Below are positions 44,009 through 52,450 of a stretch of 64,000 nucleotides of DNA, one piece after another. Under the pieces are notes generated by a model. That model saw only the letters and a list, made by a program, of their open reading frames with translations. It searched no databases and was not told where the DNA came from. Source of the DNA: Ottowia flava (GTDB taxonomy: Bacteria; Pseudomonadota; Gammaproteobacteria; Burkholderiales; Burkholderiaceae_C); NCBI RefSeq assembly GCF_042680565.1, contig NZ_JBHUEJ010000036.1, positions 62,001-126,000 on the forward strand, given 5' to 3'. A program made the translations under genes and the position numbers. The first letter of the stretch is position 1. Each line of letters starts with the position of its first letter.

Positions 44009-44126
44009 CGCGCCCCGAGCCTGACGGTCGCATCCCACGTTTACCCGAAGGAACTTCCGTCGCTGCGCACAACCGAAAGCTCTCCGCCCTGTATATTGGG
44101 CGTTCGGACCCCACGTAGTCTTCACC

Positions 44127-45563
44127 ATGAGTCAAAAAACCAAAATTGCCGGTTGGATAGCTGTAGGCGCCCTGGCCGGCGCGTTGACCACCGTGTCGCT
44201 GCAAACCGTGGCGCGAGGCGCAGTGGCGCCCTTGCCTCTGGAAGAGTTGCAGCAGTTGGCGGCGGTGTTCGGCATGGTCAAGTCTGATTACGTCGAGCCG
44301 GTGGATGAGAAGAAGCTGATCACCGACGCCATCTCCGGCATGGTGTCCAGCCTCGATCCGCATTCGCAGTACTTCGACAAGAAAAGCTTCAAGGAATTCC
44401 GCGAAGGCACGACCGGTCGATTCGTCGGGGTAGGCATCGAGATTACGCAGGAAGACGGGCTGGTGCGCGTGGTCTCGCCCATTGAAGGCTCGCCCGCCGA
44501 CCGCGCCGGCCTGAAGCCGGGCGATCTCATCACCCGTGTGGACGACACCCCGGTGAAGGGGCTGACGCTGAATGAAGCCGTCAAGCGCATGCGCGGCGAG
44601 CCTGGTACTTCGGTGCGCCTGACGATCCTGCGCCGCGACGAGAACCGCACCTTCCCGGTCAGCATCACGCGCGAAGAGATCCGCACGCAGTCGGTGAAGG
44701 TCAAGGTGGTGGAACCTGGCTACGTCTGGCTGCGCCTGTCGCAGTTCCAGGAGCGCACGGTGGACGACTTCGTCACCAAGCTGGAAGACGTCTACAAGCG
44801 CAACCCCAACGTGAAGGGCATCGTGCTGGACCTGCGCAACGACCCGGGCGGTTTGTTGGATGCGGCCGTGGCGGTATCGGCAGCGTTCCTGCCCGAAGGC
44901 GTGACCGTGGTGTCGACCAACGGCCAGATCGAGGAAAGCAAGGCGATCTACAAGGCGCGCCCCGACGATTACATGCGCCGCCGCGGCGCCGATCCGCTCA
45001 AGCGATTGCCGGCTGCCCTCAAGACCGTGCCGATGGTCGTGCTGGTGAACGAAGGCTCTGCCTCTGCCAGCGAAATCGTCGCCGGCGCGCTGCAGGACCA
45101 TAAGCGTGCCGTCGTCATGGGTAGCCAGACGTTCGGCAAGGGCTCGGTGCAGACCGTGCGCCCGCTCGGCCCCGATACGGCGCTGAAGATCACCACCGCG
45201 CGCTACTACACGCCCAGCGGCAAGACGATCCAGGCCAAGGGCATCGTGCCCGACATCATGATCGACGACACCGCCGAGGGCAGCCCCTATGCCGTGCTCC
45301 GCATGCGCGAGGCAGATCTGGAAAAACACCTGGCAGGCAGCGAGCCGGACAAGAAGGATCCTGCGCTGGAGAAGGAACGCGAGGCTGCGCTGAAGCGGTT
45401 GGAAGAAGAGTCGCGCAAACCCGCGTCGGAGCGCCGCCTGCCCGAATACGGCAGCGACAAGGACTTCCAGTTGCAGCAGGCGCTGAACAAGCTCAAGGGC
45501 CAGCCGGTCAAGGCGAGCACGACGCTGGTCGAGCGCAAGGAACCGCCGAAAGAAGACGAGTAA
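44127..45563 (+). CDS. ctpA: C-terminal processing peptidase CtpA (S41 family)
   Basis: Periplasmic protease that removes C-terminal tails of target proteins. The 478-residue product has an N-terminal membrane anchor or signal (about 7-30), a PDZ domain (about 95-175, with GVGIEITQEDGL and AGLKPGDLI), and the S41 core with NEGSASASEIVAGAL (Ser of the 311-315 segment) and Lys 338 in TFGKGSVQT. An acidic, Lys-rich tail follows (about 380-478). It lies between gpmA and moeB, 45 bases before the latter. Confidence 0.94.
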   Translation: MSQKTKIAGWIAVGALAGALTTVSLQTVARGAVAPLPLEELQQLAAVFGMVKSDYVEPVDEKKLITDAISGMVSSLDPHSQYFDKKSFKEFREGTTGRFVGVGIEITQEDGLVRVVSPIEGSPADRAGLKPGDLITRVDDTPVKGLTLNEAVKRMRGEPGTSVRLTILRRDENRTFPVSITREEIRTQSVKVKVVEPGYVWLRLSQFQERTVDDFVTKLEDVYKRNPNVKGIVLDLRNDPGGLLDAAVAVSAAFLPEGVTVVSTNGQIEESKAIYKARPDDYMRRRGADPLKRLPAALKTVPMVVLVNEGSASASEIVAGALQDHKRAVVMGSQTFGKGSVQTVRPLGPDTALKITTARYYTPSGKTIQAKGIVPDIMIDDTAEGSPYAVLRMREADLEKHLAGSEPDKKDPALEKEREAALKRLEEESRKPASERRLPEYGSDKDFQLQQALNKLKGQPVKASTTLVERKEPPKEDE

Positions 45564-45608
45564 GCCTTCGAAAGCCGGGTGGCCGAACGCGCCCGGCGGC
45601 CCGACGCC

Positions 45609-46370
45609 ATGGACGACCAGCAACTGCTTCGCTACTCTCGGCATGTGCTGCTCGACGACCTCGGGGTCGAGGGCCAGCAACGCTTGCTGGGCTCACATGC
45701 GTTGATTCTGGGTGCTGGCGGCCTAGGCTCCCCGGTCGCGCTGTATCTCGCCAGTGCCGGTGTTGGGCGGATCACGCTGGTGGACGACGACACCGTCGAC
45801 CTCACCAACCTGCAGCGTCAGATCATGCATACCCAAGCGCGCGTGGGGATGCTGAAAGTCGAATCCGCCCGCACGGCCATGGCGGCCATCAATCCGGAGA
45901 TCACCGTTGACATCGTGCAGTATCGCGCCGACAGCGCCTTGCTGCAGGTCCTGGCAGCCGACGCCGATGTGGCGATCGACTGCAGCGACAACTTTGCCGC
46001 ACGCCAGGCCCTTAACCTGGCTTGCGTGCGCACTGGGACACCGCTGGTGTCGGGCTCGGCGATCGGCTTCGATGGACAGCTGACCGTCTTCGACCCGACC
46101 CATCCAGCGTCGCCCTGTTACGCCTGCCTGTTTCCCCCGTCGCAGGCGGTGGAAGAGGTTCGTTGCGCGACGATGGGCGTTTTCGCGCCGCTGGTGGGCA
46201 TTGTTGGCACACTTGAGGCCACCGAGGCGCTCAAATTGTTGAGCGGCATGGGCGCTTCGATGGTGGGGCGACTTCTCATGGTCGACACACGCCGCACCGA
46301 GTTCACTGAAGTTCGCATTGCTCGGCAGCCGGCATGCGAAGTGTGCGCAGCGCACCGGGGCGCGATGTAA
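45609..46370 (+). CDS. moeB: HesA/MoeB/ThiF-family adenylyltransferase
   Basis: E1-like enzyme that adenylates the C-terminal glycine of a ubiquitin-like sulfur carrier (MoaD or ThiS). The 253-residue product has LRYSRHVLLDDLGVEGQQRLL, the ATP-binding GAGGLGSPVA, VDDDTVDLTNLQRQ, and Cys pairs CYAC and CEVC that bind zinc. Start at ATG 45609 gives MDDQQLLRYSRH, standard for MoeB; a GTG 30 bases earlier is less likely. It could serve molybdopterin or thiamine synthesis; the sequence does not decide. Confidence 0.88.
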   Translation: MDDQQLLRYSRHVLLDDLGVEGQQRLLGSHALILGAGGLGSPVALYLASAGVGRITLVDDDTVDLTNLQRQIMHTQARVGMLKVESARTAMAAINPEITVDIVQYRADSALLQVLAADADVAIDCSDNFAARQALNLACVRTGTPLVSGSAIGFDGQLTVFDPTHPASPCYACLFPPSQAVEEVRCATMGVFAPLVGIVGTLEATEALKLLSGMGASMVGRLLMVDTRRTEFTEVRIARQPACEVCAAHRGAM

Positions 46371-46496
46371 GCAAATTCCTACAGTCAGGCTCCGCGCTTG
46401 CTGTCACGCCCGCCGGGGTATGGAAACTAAACTTCTCACCAAAGAACTCTCGTCGTGGGCATTGGCCAATCACGACACTCTTTGTGACTGAGCCCA

Positions 46497-46889
46497 ATGC
46501 CTGGCAACCGATCTGTGCGAACCTACATTGTTGAAGACAACCCGACGATCCGCGAGAACCTTGTCGCAACACTCGAAGAACTCGGGGGTATCGCCCCAGT
46601 CGGTTTCGCTGAAACCGAAGAGCAAGGTAGTGGCTGGTTGACCAGCCATGATGGTCAGTGGGATCTGGCCATCGTGGATCTGTTTCTCAAGCAGGGCAGC
46701 GGGTTGGGCGTGCTACAAGCTTGCCGTGACCGCAAGGCCGAGCAGAAGGTCGTGGTGCTGACCAATTACGCAACCCCTGACATCCGCAGCCGGTGCAACC
46801 AGTTGGGCGTGGACGCCGTTTTCGACAAGTCGACCGACATCGATGCCTTGATCGATTTCTGTATCGAGCTTCAGGGCAAATCGCACTGA
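46497..46889 (+). CDS. Single-domain response regulator (receiver only)
   Basis: 130-residue CheY-like receiver: acidic pocket VEDN (about 12-15), phospho-acceptor D61 (LAIVDLFLKQG), Thr in VLTNYATPD and Lys in DKSTD. No output domain. It is followed by a terminator and faces the NarL-type regulator gene. It may act as a phosphate sink or adaptor for the kinase encoded at 47690; this is inference from adjacency. Confidence 0.83.
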   Translation: MPGNRSVRTYIVEDNPTIRENLVATLEELGGIAPVGFAETEEQGSGWLTSHDGQWDLAIVDLFLKQGSGLGVLQACRDRKAEQKVVVLTNYATPDIRSRCNQLGVDAVFDKSTDIDALIDFCIELQGKSH

Positions 46890-46914
46890 CGCGCCAAGTG
46901 ACTTCAGCTAAACG

Positions 46915-46939
46915 AAGACGCCGTGGGCGTCTTTTTTTT
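46915..46939 (+). terminator. Rho-independent terminator after the receiver gene
   Basis: 8-bp stem AAGACGCC / GGCGTCTT, loop GTG, then eight T. It lies 25 bases past the stop and separates two convergent genes. Confidence 0.93.
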
Positions 46940-46981
46940 GCTTGTCATCGGCGGTATCTTTCCTTGCATCGCCGCCAAAAC

Positions 46982-47614
46982 TTAGTCGATGAGATTGTTC
47001 TTCAGCGCGTAATAGGTCAGATCGCTGTTGGAGCTCAGTGCCATCTTCTCCATCAGTCGAGTTCGGTAAGTGCTGACCGTCTTCACGGACAGCGACAACG
47101 CTTCGGCAATGTCGCCCGCTGTCTGACCCTTGGCGAGTTTCAAGAACACCTGAAACTCGCGCTCCGACAGATGCTCATGCGGCAAGGCGTCGTTCTTGCG
47201 ATTGAGTTGTTGCGCCAGCAACTCGGCAACGGTGGGCGTGATGTAGCGCTTGCCAAGCGCGATGGTGCGGATGGCCTCGACGATTTCGCCGGGGTCGCAT
47301 TCCTTGTTCAAGTATCCGCTCGCGCCCTGACGAATCAGGTTCATGGCGTAATGTTCTTCCGGATACCCAGAAAGTATCAATATGCCCACGTCCGGGGCCT
47401 TGGCCCTGATCATGGCCAAGGCATCGATGCCGCTCTGGCCGGGCATGGACAAATCCATGACAAGCACATCCATCTCGGTCGTGCGCACCAGATCAATCGC
47501 CTCACGCCCGCTGGCGGCTTCGCCGACGACGCGCAAATCCACGTGCTCTGAAAAAAACTGCTTGAGCCCCGATCTAACAATGGCATGGTCATCCACAATG
47601 CCGACTCTGATCAT
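46982..47614 (-). CDS. NarL/FixJ-family response regulator
   Basis: 210-residue regulator: receiver with VDDH (about 8-11), phospho-acceptor D54 (VMDLSMPGQSG) and Lys of NKECDPGEI, then a LuxR-type helix-turn-helix (about 147-205, LSEREFQVFLKLAKGQTAGDIA). ATG 47614 is chosen, with GGAGG four bases upstream. It diverges from the histidine kinase gene (75-base gap), its probable partner. Confidence 0.92.
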   Translation of the reverse strand: MIRVGIVDDHAIVRSGLKQFFSEHVDLRVVGEAASGREAIDLVRTTEMDVLVMDLSMPGQSGIDALAMIRAKAPDVGILILSGYPEEHYAMNLIRQGASGYLNKECDPGEIVEAIRTIALGKRYITPTVAELLAQQLNRKNDALPHEHLSEREFQVFLKLAKGQTAGDIAEALSLSVKTVSTYRTRLMEKMALSSNSDLTYYALKNNLID

Positions 47615-47689
47615 CACGCCTCCGGAAATGGACTGTGTCGCGAACGCTGCGACGGTATTCGTTGTTCGGGTATCTTAGTCGCACCTGTC

Positions 47690-49168
47690 ATGTCATTGAA
47701 AACACTTTTCAAGCGCCCTACGGGGTCGCCCTTCGCGCAACTTAGCCGCCGCATGCGGGTCGCCTTGGTGGTGGGCTTCTCCTGCGCGGGCGCCATGTTG
47801 CTGGTCAACGAGAGTGCCCACGTGCAGACGGCATCCGCATTGCAGTCCGTGCGCCTTGCCAACGAGACGTTGACCACGGTCAACACACTTCTGCGCGAAC
47901 TCGCGCTCGCCGAGTCGGCGCAACGCGGCTACGTGCTCACTTCCGACAAGGCCTATCTCGGACCTTACCGGCGCTCCAAGCAGGAGGTCGAGTCGCTGGT
48001 GCGTCGACTCGATGCCGCGGTGGCGCTGGACAAAGGCGTGCGGCAGCAGGCAGCTGAGCTGACCAAGACGGTGTCGCAGAAGTTTGGCGAAATGGAATTG
48101 ACCATTCGCCTGCATGAGCAGAACAAGCTGGATGCGGTCAATTTCGTGATCAGCACCAACGTGGGCCTTGAGGAGATGGAGCGCACGCGCGCCTTGGGCA
48201 CCAGCTTGGTCGCCTCTGCGACGTCGCAGGTGGAGCGCAGCCGCCAGGAAGTCTTCCGGCTCCTGAACGTGACCCGATTTGGCCTGGCGGCCGGCATTCT
48301 GGCCGCGCTGTTCGCCTTCGTGCTCTACACGCAGCAGACACGCCAGATGCAGCGCAACGACGAGGAATACAACCGATCACTGGAGGCCGAGCGCGATGCA
48401 CTGGAATCGCAGGTGCAGGAACGCACAGCCCGCCTGACAGAGTTGGCCACCCACCTCCAGCAGGCGGTGGAAGACGAACGTGCTCACCTGGCACGTGAAC
48501 TGCACGACGAACTGGGGGCGCTGCTGACGGCGGCCAAACTGGATGTGGCGCGCCTCAAGTCGCGCCTGCCACCCGATGCGCCGGAATTGATCAACCGCCT
48601 CAAGCACCTGACTGAAACGCTGAATCAGGGCATTGCCCTCAAGCGCCGGATCATCGAAGACCTGCGGCCCTCATCCTTGTCCAACCTGGGCCTGGTGGCT
48701 TCGCTCGACATCCTGCTGCGCGAGTTCGGAGAACGCTCGCGCCTCGAGGTTGACAGCGCGTTGGAGCCTGTCGACCTCAACGAGGCGAGCGATCTCACGA
48801 TCTACCGCATGGTGCAGGAATCGTTGACGAACATCGGAAAATACGCTCAAGCTTCTCGGGTGTCGGTCACACTCAAGAACTACGTCTACCACGTGGAAGT
48901 CTCTGTGTCTGACGACGGCACCGGTTTCGACCCGGCCATCGTGCCACAAGCATCGCATGGCCTGGTTGGCATGCGCCACCGTATTGAGGCCTGTGGCGGC
49001 CGGCTGGATGTGTCTTCAGCGCCGGGCCGCGGCACGCGGATTACTGCAACCATCCCGCGCCAGCAGCGCAAGCCACAGGAAGAACTGGCCAGCGCCATGG
49101 ACGAGATGCACCTGTCATCCGATTCCTACACCGACGACAACCAAACGCGGACATCCACGCCCGCCTGA
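47690..49168 (+). CDS. NarX-type histidine kinase with CHASE3 sensor domain
   Basis: 492-residue membrane kinase: helix at about 22-40, a periplasmic CHASE3-like helical domain (about 45-190, with LRELALAESAQRGYVLTSD), a second helix (about 197-213), a coiled coil, and HisKA_3 with H272 (ARELHDELGALL), ending in a HATPase with LTIYRMVQESLTNIGKYA and GLVGMRHRIEACGG. Signal unknown. Start ATG 47690. Paired with the divergent NarL-type regulator; the receiver-only protein may join the same phosphorelay. Confidence 0.92.
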   Translation: MSLKTLFKRPTGSPFAQLSRRMRVALVVGFSCAGAMLLVNESAHVQTASALQSVRLANETLTTVNTLLRELALAESAQRGYVLTSDKAYLGPYRRSKQEVESLVRRLDAAVALDKGVRQQAAELTKTVSQKFGEMELTIRLHEQNKLDAVNFVISTNVGLEEMERTRALGTSLVASATSQVERSRQEVFRLLNVTRFGLAAGILAALFAFVLYTQQTRQMQRNDEEYNRSLEAERDALESQVQERTARLTELATHLQQAVEDERAHLARELHDELGALLTAAKLDVARLKSRLPPDAPELINRLKHLTETLNQGIALKRRIIEDLRPSSLSNLGLVASLDILLREFGERSRLEVDSALEPVDLNEASDLTIYRMVQESLTNIGKYAQASRVSVTLKNYVYHVEVSVSDDGTGFDPAIVPQASHGLVGMRHRIEACGGRLDVSSAPGRGTRITATIPRQQRKPQEELASAMDEMHLSSDSYTDDNQTRTSTPA

Positions 49169-49287
49169 GGACGATGCGGCACGGCTGTTTTTCGGCTAAC
49201 CTGCTTGACAGCGCTGGTGTGCGGCGCGGCTTTCATGGCAAACGCGCGCCAGCACCCCGACCCGACCCATCCATCCTAGGAATGCTC

Positions 49288-49677
49288 ATGAACACCACTT
49301 CCAGCAAGGCCGAACACACGATCCACAAACTGGCGGATGACGCCGTCGATGCGACCGAACGCATGGCCGACAAGGCAGAGCGCGGCGTTGAATCGGCGCG
49401 CAGCTTCGCCAACGATGCGTTGGACAAGGCAGATGCCAAGGTTCGCACGCTGCGCGAAGACATCAAGCCGGCGATTGACGCCGTGTCCTCGCGTGTGCAG
49501 GACATGGCCGCGCGAGGCAAGGCCGCTTGCGCCCAGACCGCCGATCAGACGCGCGACAAAGTCAACGAATACGCGGATCGCACCAGCGCCTACGTGTCTG
49601 AGCAGCCGCTCAAGTCCATGGCGATCGCCGCTGCTGCCGGTGCGCTGGTCGCAATGCTGCTGGGCCGCCGTCGCTGA
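49288..49677 (+). CDS. DUF883 / YqjD-like membrane-anchored protein (first copy)
   Basis: 129-residue protein: a long amphipathic helical region (about 5-105) rich in Ala/Lys/Asp, then a C-terminal hydrophobic segment (about 107-124) and an RRR end. It matches the DUF883 (ElaB/YqjD) family, which in E. coli links ribosomes to the inner membrane in stationary phase. AGGA lies six bases before ATG 49288. A terminator follows. A second family member is at 59875. Confidence 0.83.
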   Translation: MNTTSSKAEHTIHKLADDAVDATERMADKAERGVESARSFANDALDKADAKVRTLREDIKPAIDAVSSRVQDMAARGKAACAQTADQTRDKVNEYADRTSAYVSEQPLKSMAIAAAAGALVAMLLGRRR

Positions 49678-49713
49678 TGCCGACTGCCTGAGTGGCCGCA
49701 TCGCGCGGTCGCC

Positions 49714-49738
49714 AAGCCCCGCCGAGGCGGGGCTTTTT
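49714..49738 (+). terminator. Rho-independent terminator after the DUF883 gene
   Basis: Stem AAGCCCCGCC / GGCGGGGCTT with a short loop, followed by a T-run. 36 bases past the stop. Confidence 0.9.
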
Positions 49739-49769
49739 CATGCGCCGAAGGACGAGTGGCACGAAGCTT

Positions 49770-50282
49770 TCAATCCACCGCGCGGTCCGGACCCGGTCCG
49801 TGCGCTGCGGCGCCCAACGCCTCTGAAGCCATGTTGTCGGCCTGGTTCTTGAGGCGCTGCAGCAGTTCGGCCAGTGTGGCTGCTTCCTGGGCGCTCAGCG
49901 CCGACATGAGTTGCCCGTTGATCGCCGCGACACGCGGCAAGAGTCGGTCGTGCAAATCGCGCCCCGTTTCCGTCAGCGTGAGCACGACCTCGCGGCGGTT
50001 GTGCGGCCGCGGCTGGCGCCGCACAAGGTGTTTGTCCACCAGGCTGCTCACGGCGCGCGATGTCCGCGCGCGATCCAGGGCAGCGTAGTCCGCCAGTTCA
50101 GAGGGCAGCACGCCATCGTGCCGCGCCAGATAGGACATGAGGCGCCATTCGCGTCGCGTCACACCGAAATCGGCTTCGCACATGCGCATCACGAGCCGGC
50201 CTGCGCGCGCGTTGAGGTGCCAGAGCCGATACAACACCATGTCGTCCAGCGTCTTGGGCTGCCTCAAGGAGGGTTCACGCAT
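49770..50282 (-). CDS. MarR-family transcriptional regulator
   Basis: 170-residue winged-helix regulator: EWRLMSYLARHDGVLPSELADYAALDRARTSRAV region (about 46-79) as helix-turn-helix and RREVVLTLTETGRDLHDRLLP (about 97-117) as wing. Divergent from the Bug gene at 50377 (94-base gap) and likely the regulator of the Bug-Bug-sulfatase operon. Ligand unknown. Confidence 0.88.
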   Translation of the reverse strand: MREPSLRQPKTLDDMVLYRLWHLNARAGRLVMRMCEADFGVTRREWRLMSYLARHDGVLPSELADYAALDRARTSRAVSSLVDKHLVRRQPRPHNRREVVLTLTETGRDLHDRLLPRVAAINGQLMSALSAQEAATLAELLQRLKNQADNMASEALGAAAHGPGPDRAVD

Positions 50283-50376
50283 CAGGGTAAGTACGGAGAA
50301 CGGTTGATAACGTCAATTGCGATCAGTATGCCTACAGTTGGCCATTCTGAGCCCATACAACATTGGAGAACAAGCC

Positions 50377-51342
50377 GTGCAAAAACGCCACTTCGTACGA
50401 GCCCTATTGACCGTCGGCCTGGCCGTCGGCCTCACCCCTGCAGTGCAGGCCCAGCCTGAAGGGCCGCTGCGCATCGTGGTGCCCTACGCGCCGGGCGGCT
50501 CAAGCGACCGCGCCGCACGCATCGTGGCAGAGAAACTCGGTCCCAAGCTAGGCCAGTCCGTGATCGTCGAGAACAAGACCGGCGCCGGCGGCCGCCTGGC
50601 CGCGCAGCAGTTGCGCGGGGCGGGCGCCGACCAGAACGTGCTGCTGCTGGCGAACCCGGCCATCATGGTGGTGGCCCCGCTGGTGTTCAAGGACAACGGT
50701 TACGACCCCGACAAGGACTTCCAGCCGGTGTCTCAGGTCAGCGACTACGAATTTGGTCTCGCGGTGGCAACCGCCGTACCCGTCAAGGAACTCAAGCACC
50801 TGCTGGCCTGGCTGCGCAGCAACCCCAAGCAAGCCAACTTTGGCGTTCCCGCGACCGGCAGCCTGCCGCACTTCTTCGCTCTCATGACCGGCGAAAAGGC
50901 CCAGATCAAGGGTGAAGTCGTGGGCTACCGCGGCTCCGGCCCGCTGATCAGCGACCTTATGGGTGGCCAGGTGCCGGTCGCCTTCGACACGCTCGACACC
51001 CTGCTGCCGCAGCACGAAGGCGGCAAGCTGCGCATCCTGGCCTCCTCGGGCGCTAAGCGTTCGCCCTTCGCCAAGGACATCCCGACCTACAAGGAAGCCG
51101 GGCTGGATCTGGTCGCCACCGGCTGGAACGCCCTGTTCGCGCCCGCCAGCATGCCCAAGGACAGGGTCGCAAACCTGGGCGCCGCCATCCAGGACGTGAT
51201 GAAGGACGCGGACACGCAGCGCAAGTTCATGGACGCCAAGGTCACGCCGATCGTCAGCAGTCCAGCCCAGACCGCCGACATGCTCAAGCGCTACCGTGCC
51301 CAATGGGCCCCGGTGGTGCAGAAGTCGGGCTATCAGCCCTGA
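50377..51342 (+). CDS. Bug/TctC-family substrate-binding protein (sulfatase cluster copy 1)
   Basis: 321-residue periplasmic binding protein with a signal peptide of about 26 residues (ending AVQAQP) and Bug motifs LRIVVPYAPGGSSDRAARIV, GQSVIVENKTGAGG, VPVAFDTLDTL and an ASMPKDRVANLG end. The usual VPYKG is replaced by VVGYRGSG, showing a diverged ligand pocket. Start is GTG 50377, GGAG upstream. It is 71 bases ahead of a second Bug gene. Substrate not assignable; the sulfatase downstream suggests an organic sulfate ester or its product. Confidence 0.86.
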   Translation: MQKRHFVRALLTVGLAVGLTPAVQAQPEGPLRIVVPYAPGGSSDRAARIVAEKLGPKLGQSVIVENKTGAGGRLAAQQLRGAGADQNVLLLANPAIMVVAPLVFKDNGYDPDKDFQPVSQVSDYEFGLAVATAVPVKELKHLLAWLRSNPKQANFGVPATGSLPHFFALMTGEKAQIKGEVVGYRGSGPLISDLMGGQVPVAFDTLDTLLPQHEGGKLRILASSGAKRSPFAKDIPTYKEAGLDLVATGWNALFAPASMPKDRVANLGAAIQDVMKDADTQRKFMDAKVTPIVSSPAQTADMLKRYRAQWAPVVQKSGYQP

Positions 51343-51413
51343 CGCCCGCCTGAAGCCTTAGCTTCGCCCTTCCCCTTGAGCGGCCGCGTGCCGCTCGCAC
51401 CGGAGCCTCTCTC

Positions 51414-52385
51414 ATGATCACGCCCCGCGTCCTGCTTCGCCCCGCGCTCGCCGCCGCCTTCACCGGCTTGCTTGCCCTGAGCGCCGCCGCGCAGACCTAC
51501 CCCAGCAAGCCCGTCAAGCTGGTCAACAGCTTCCCGCCCGGCGGTCCGTCGGACATGATCGCGCGCTCGATGTCCGATGTGCTGCAGCAGACGCTCAAGC
51601 AGCCCTTCATCGTCGAGAACAAGGCGGGCGCCGCGGGCAACATCGGCACAGACCAGGTGGCCAAGGCGCCTGCGGACGGCTACACCGTGCTGATCGGCAT
51701 CGACACGATCTTCACGGTCAACCCGCACATCTACAAAAGCATGCCGTTCAAGCCAGCGGATTTCAAGCCGCTGCTGATCATGGCCTCGTCGGGCCTGCTG
51801 GTGGGCGCGCACCCGTCGACCGGTTTCAAGACCATGGCCGACCTGATCAACGCGGGCAAGACCAAGGGCGTGACGTTCAGTTCCGCCGGCTCCGGCAGCC
51901 CGGGTCATCTGGCGGCCGAGGTGTTTCACGAAGCCACCGGCATGAAGATCACGCACGTGCCCTACAAGGGCAACACGCCGGCCGTCACGGCGGTGCTGTC
52001 CGGTGAAGTGGACGCCGGCGTGCTGGCCACGCCGGGCATGCTGCCGCACGTCAAGTCGGGCAAGATCAATGCGCTGGCCGTCACCAGCCGCCAGCGCTCC
52101 ACCCTCGCGCCCAACGTGCCGACCGTGGCCGAAGCGGGCCACAAGGGCCTGGAGCAGGAAGTGGTCTACATCGCCATGGTGCCGGCCGCCACGCCCGAGC
52201 CGGTCGTGCAGGCGCTGCAGAAAGCCTTCAGCGACGCGCTGGCTCGCCCCGAAGTGCGCAAGCGCCTGGAAGGGCTGGACCTGCACTACGAGGGCCTGAC
52301 CGGCGCCGCCGCCAGCAAGCGCCTGGCCGACCTGTCGGAGCGCTATGGCCGCATCATCAAGGCCACGGGCATGAAGGTCGAGTAA
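51414..52385 (+). CDS. Bug/TctC-family substrate-binding protein (sulfatase cluster copy 2)
   Basis: 323-residue Bug protein: signal peptide about 1-26 (LALSAAAQ), YPSKPVKLVNSFPPGGPSD, QPFIVENKAGAAGN, APADGYTVLIG, THVPYKGNTPA and a C-terminal helical part. It lies between another Bug gene and the sulfatase (a 51-base gap that is mostly repeat). No TctAB membrane genes are in the window. Confidence 0.88.
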   Translation: MITPRVLLRPALAAAFTGLLALSAAAQTYPSKPVKLVNSFPPGGPSDMIARSMSDVLQQTLKQPFIVENKAGAAGNIGTDQVAKAPADGYTVLIGIDTIFTVNPHIYKSMPFKPADFKPLLIMASSGLLVGAHPSTGFKTMADLINAGKTKGVTFSSAGSGSPGHLAAEVFHEATGMKITHVPYKGNTPAVTAVLSGEVDAGVLATPGMLPHVKSGKINALAVTSRQRSTLAPNVPTVAEAGHKGLEQEVVYIAMVPAATPEPVVQALQKAFSDALARPEVRKRLEGLDLHYEGLTGAAASKRLADLSERYGRIIKATGMKVE

Positions 52386-52401
52386 AACACTTACTCCTGT
52401 T

Positions 52402-52450
52402 TTTATAGCTTCTCACGCAGATGGCTGTAGGGCTAGATGCCAAAAATGTC
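52402..52450 (+). repeat. Short intergenic repeat (copy 10), covering the sulfatase start
   Basis: TATAGCTTCTCACGCAGATG, then GTAGGGCTAGATGCCAAAAA. The ATG of the sulfatase (52437) lies where the consensus has AGAGGCC, so the start codon appears to arise from a repeat variant. Confidence 0.7.

Noticed and set aside
43569..45680. 703-residue minus-strand frame opposite ctpA and gpmA
   Set aside because: Shadow of two firmly identified genes; no domain resemblance.
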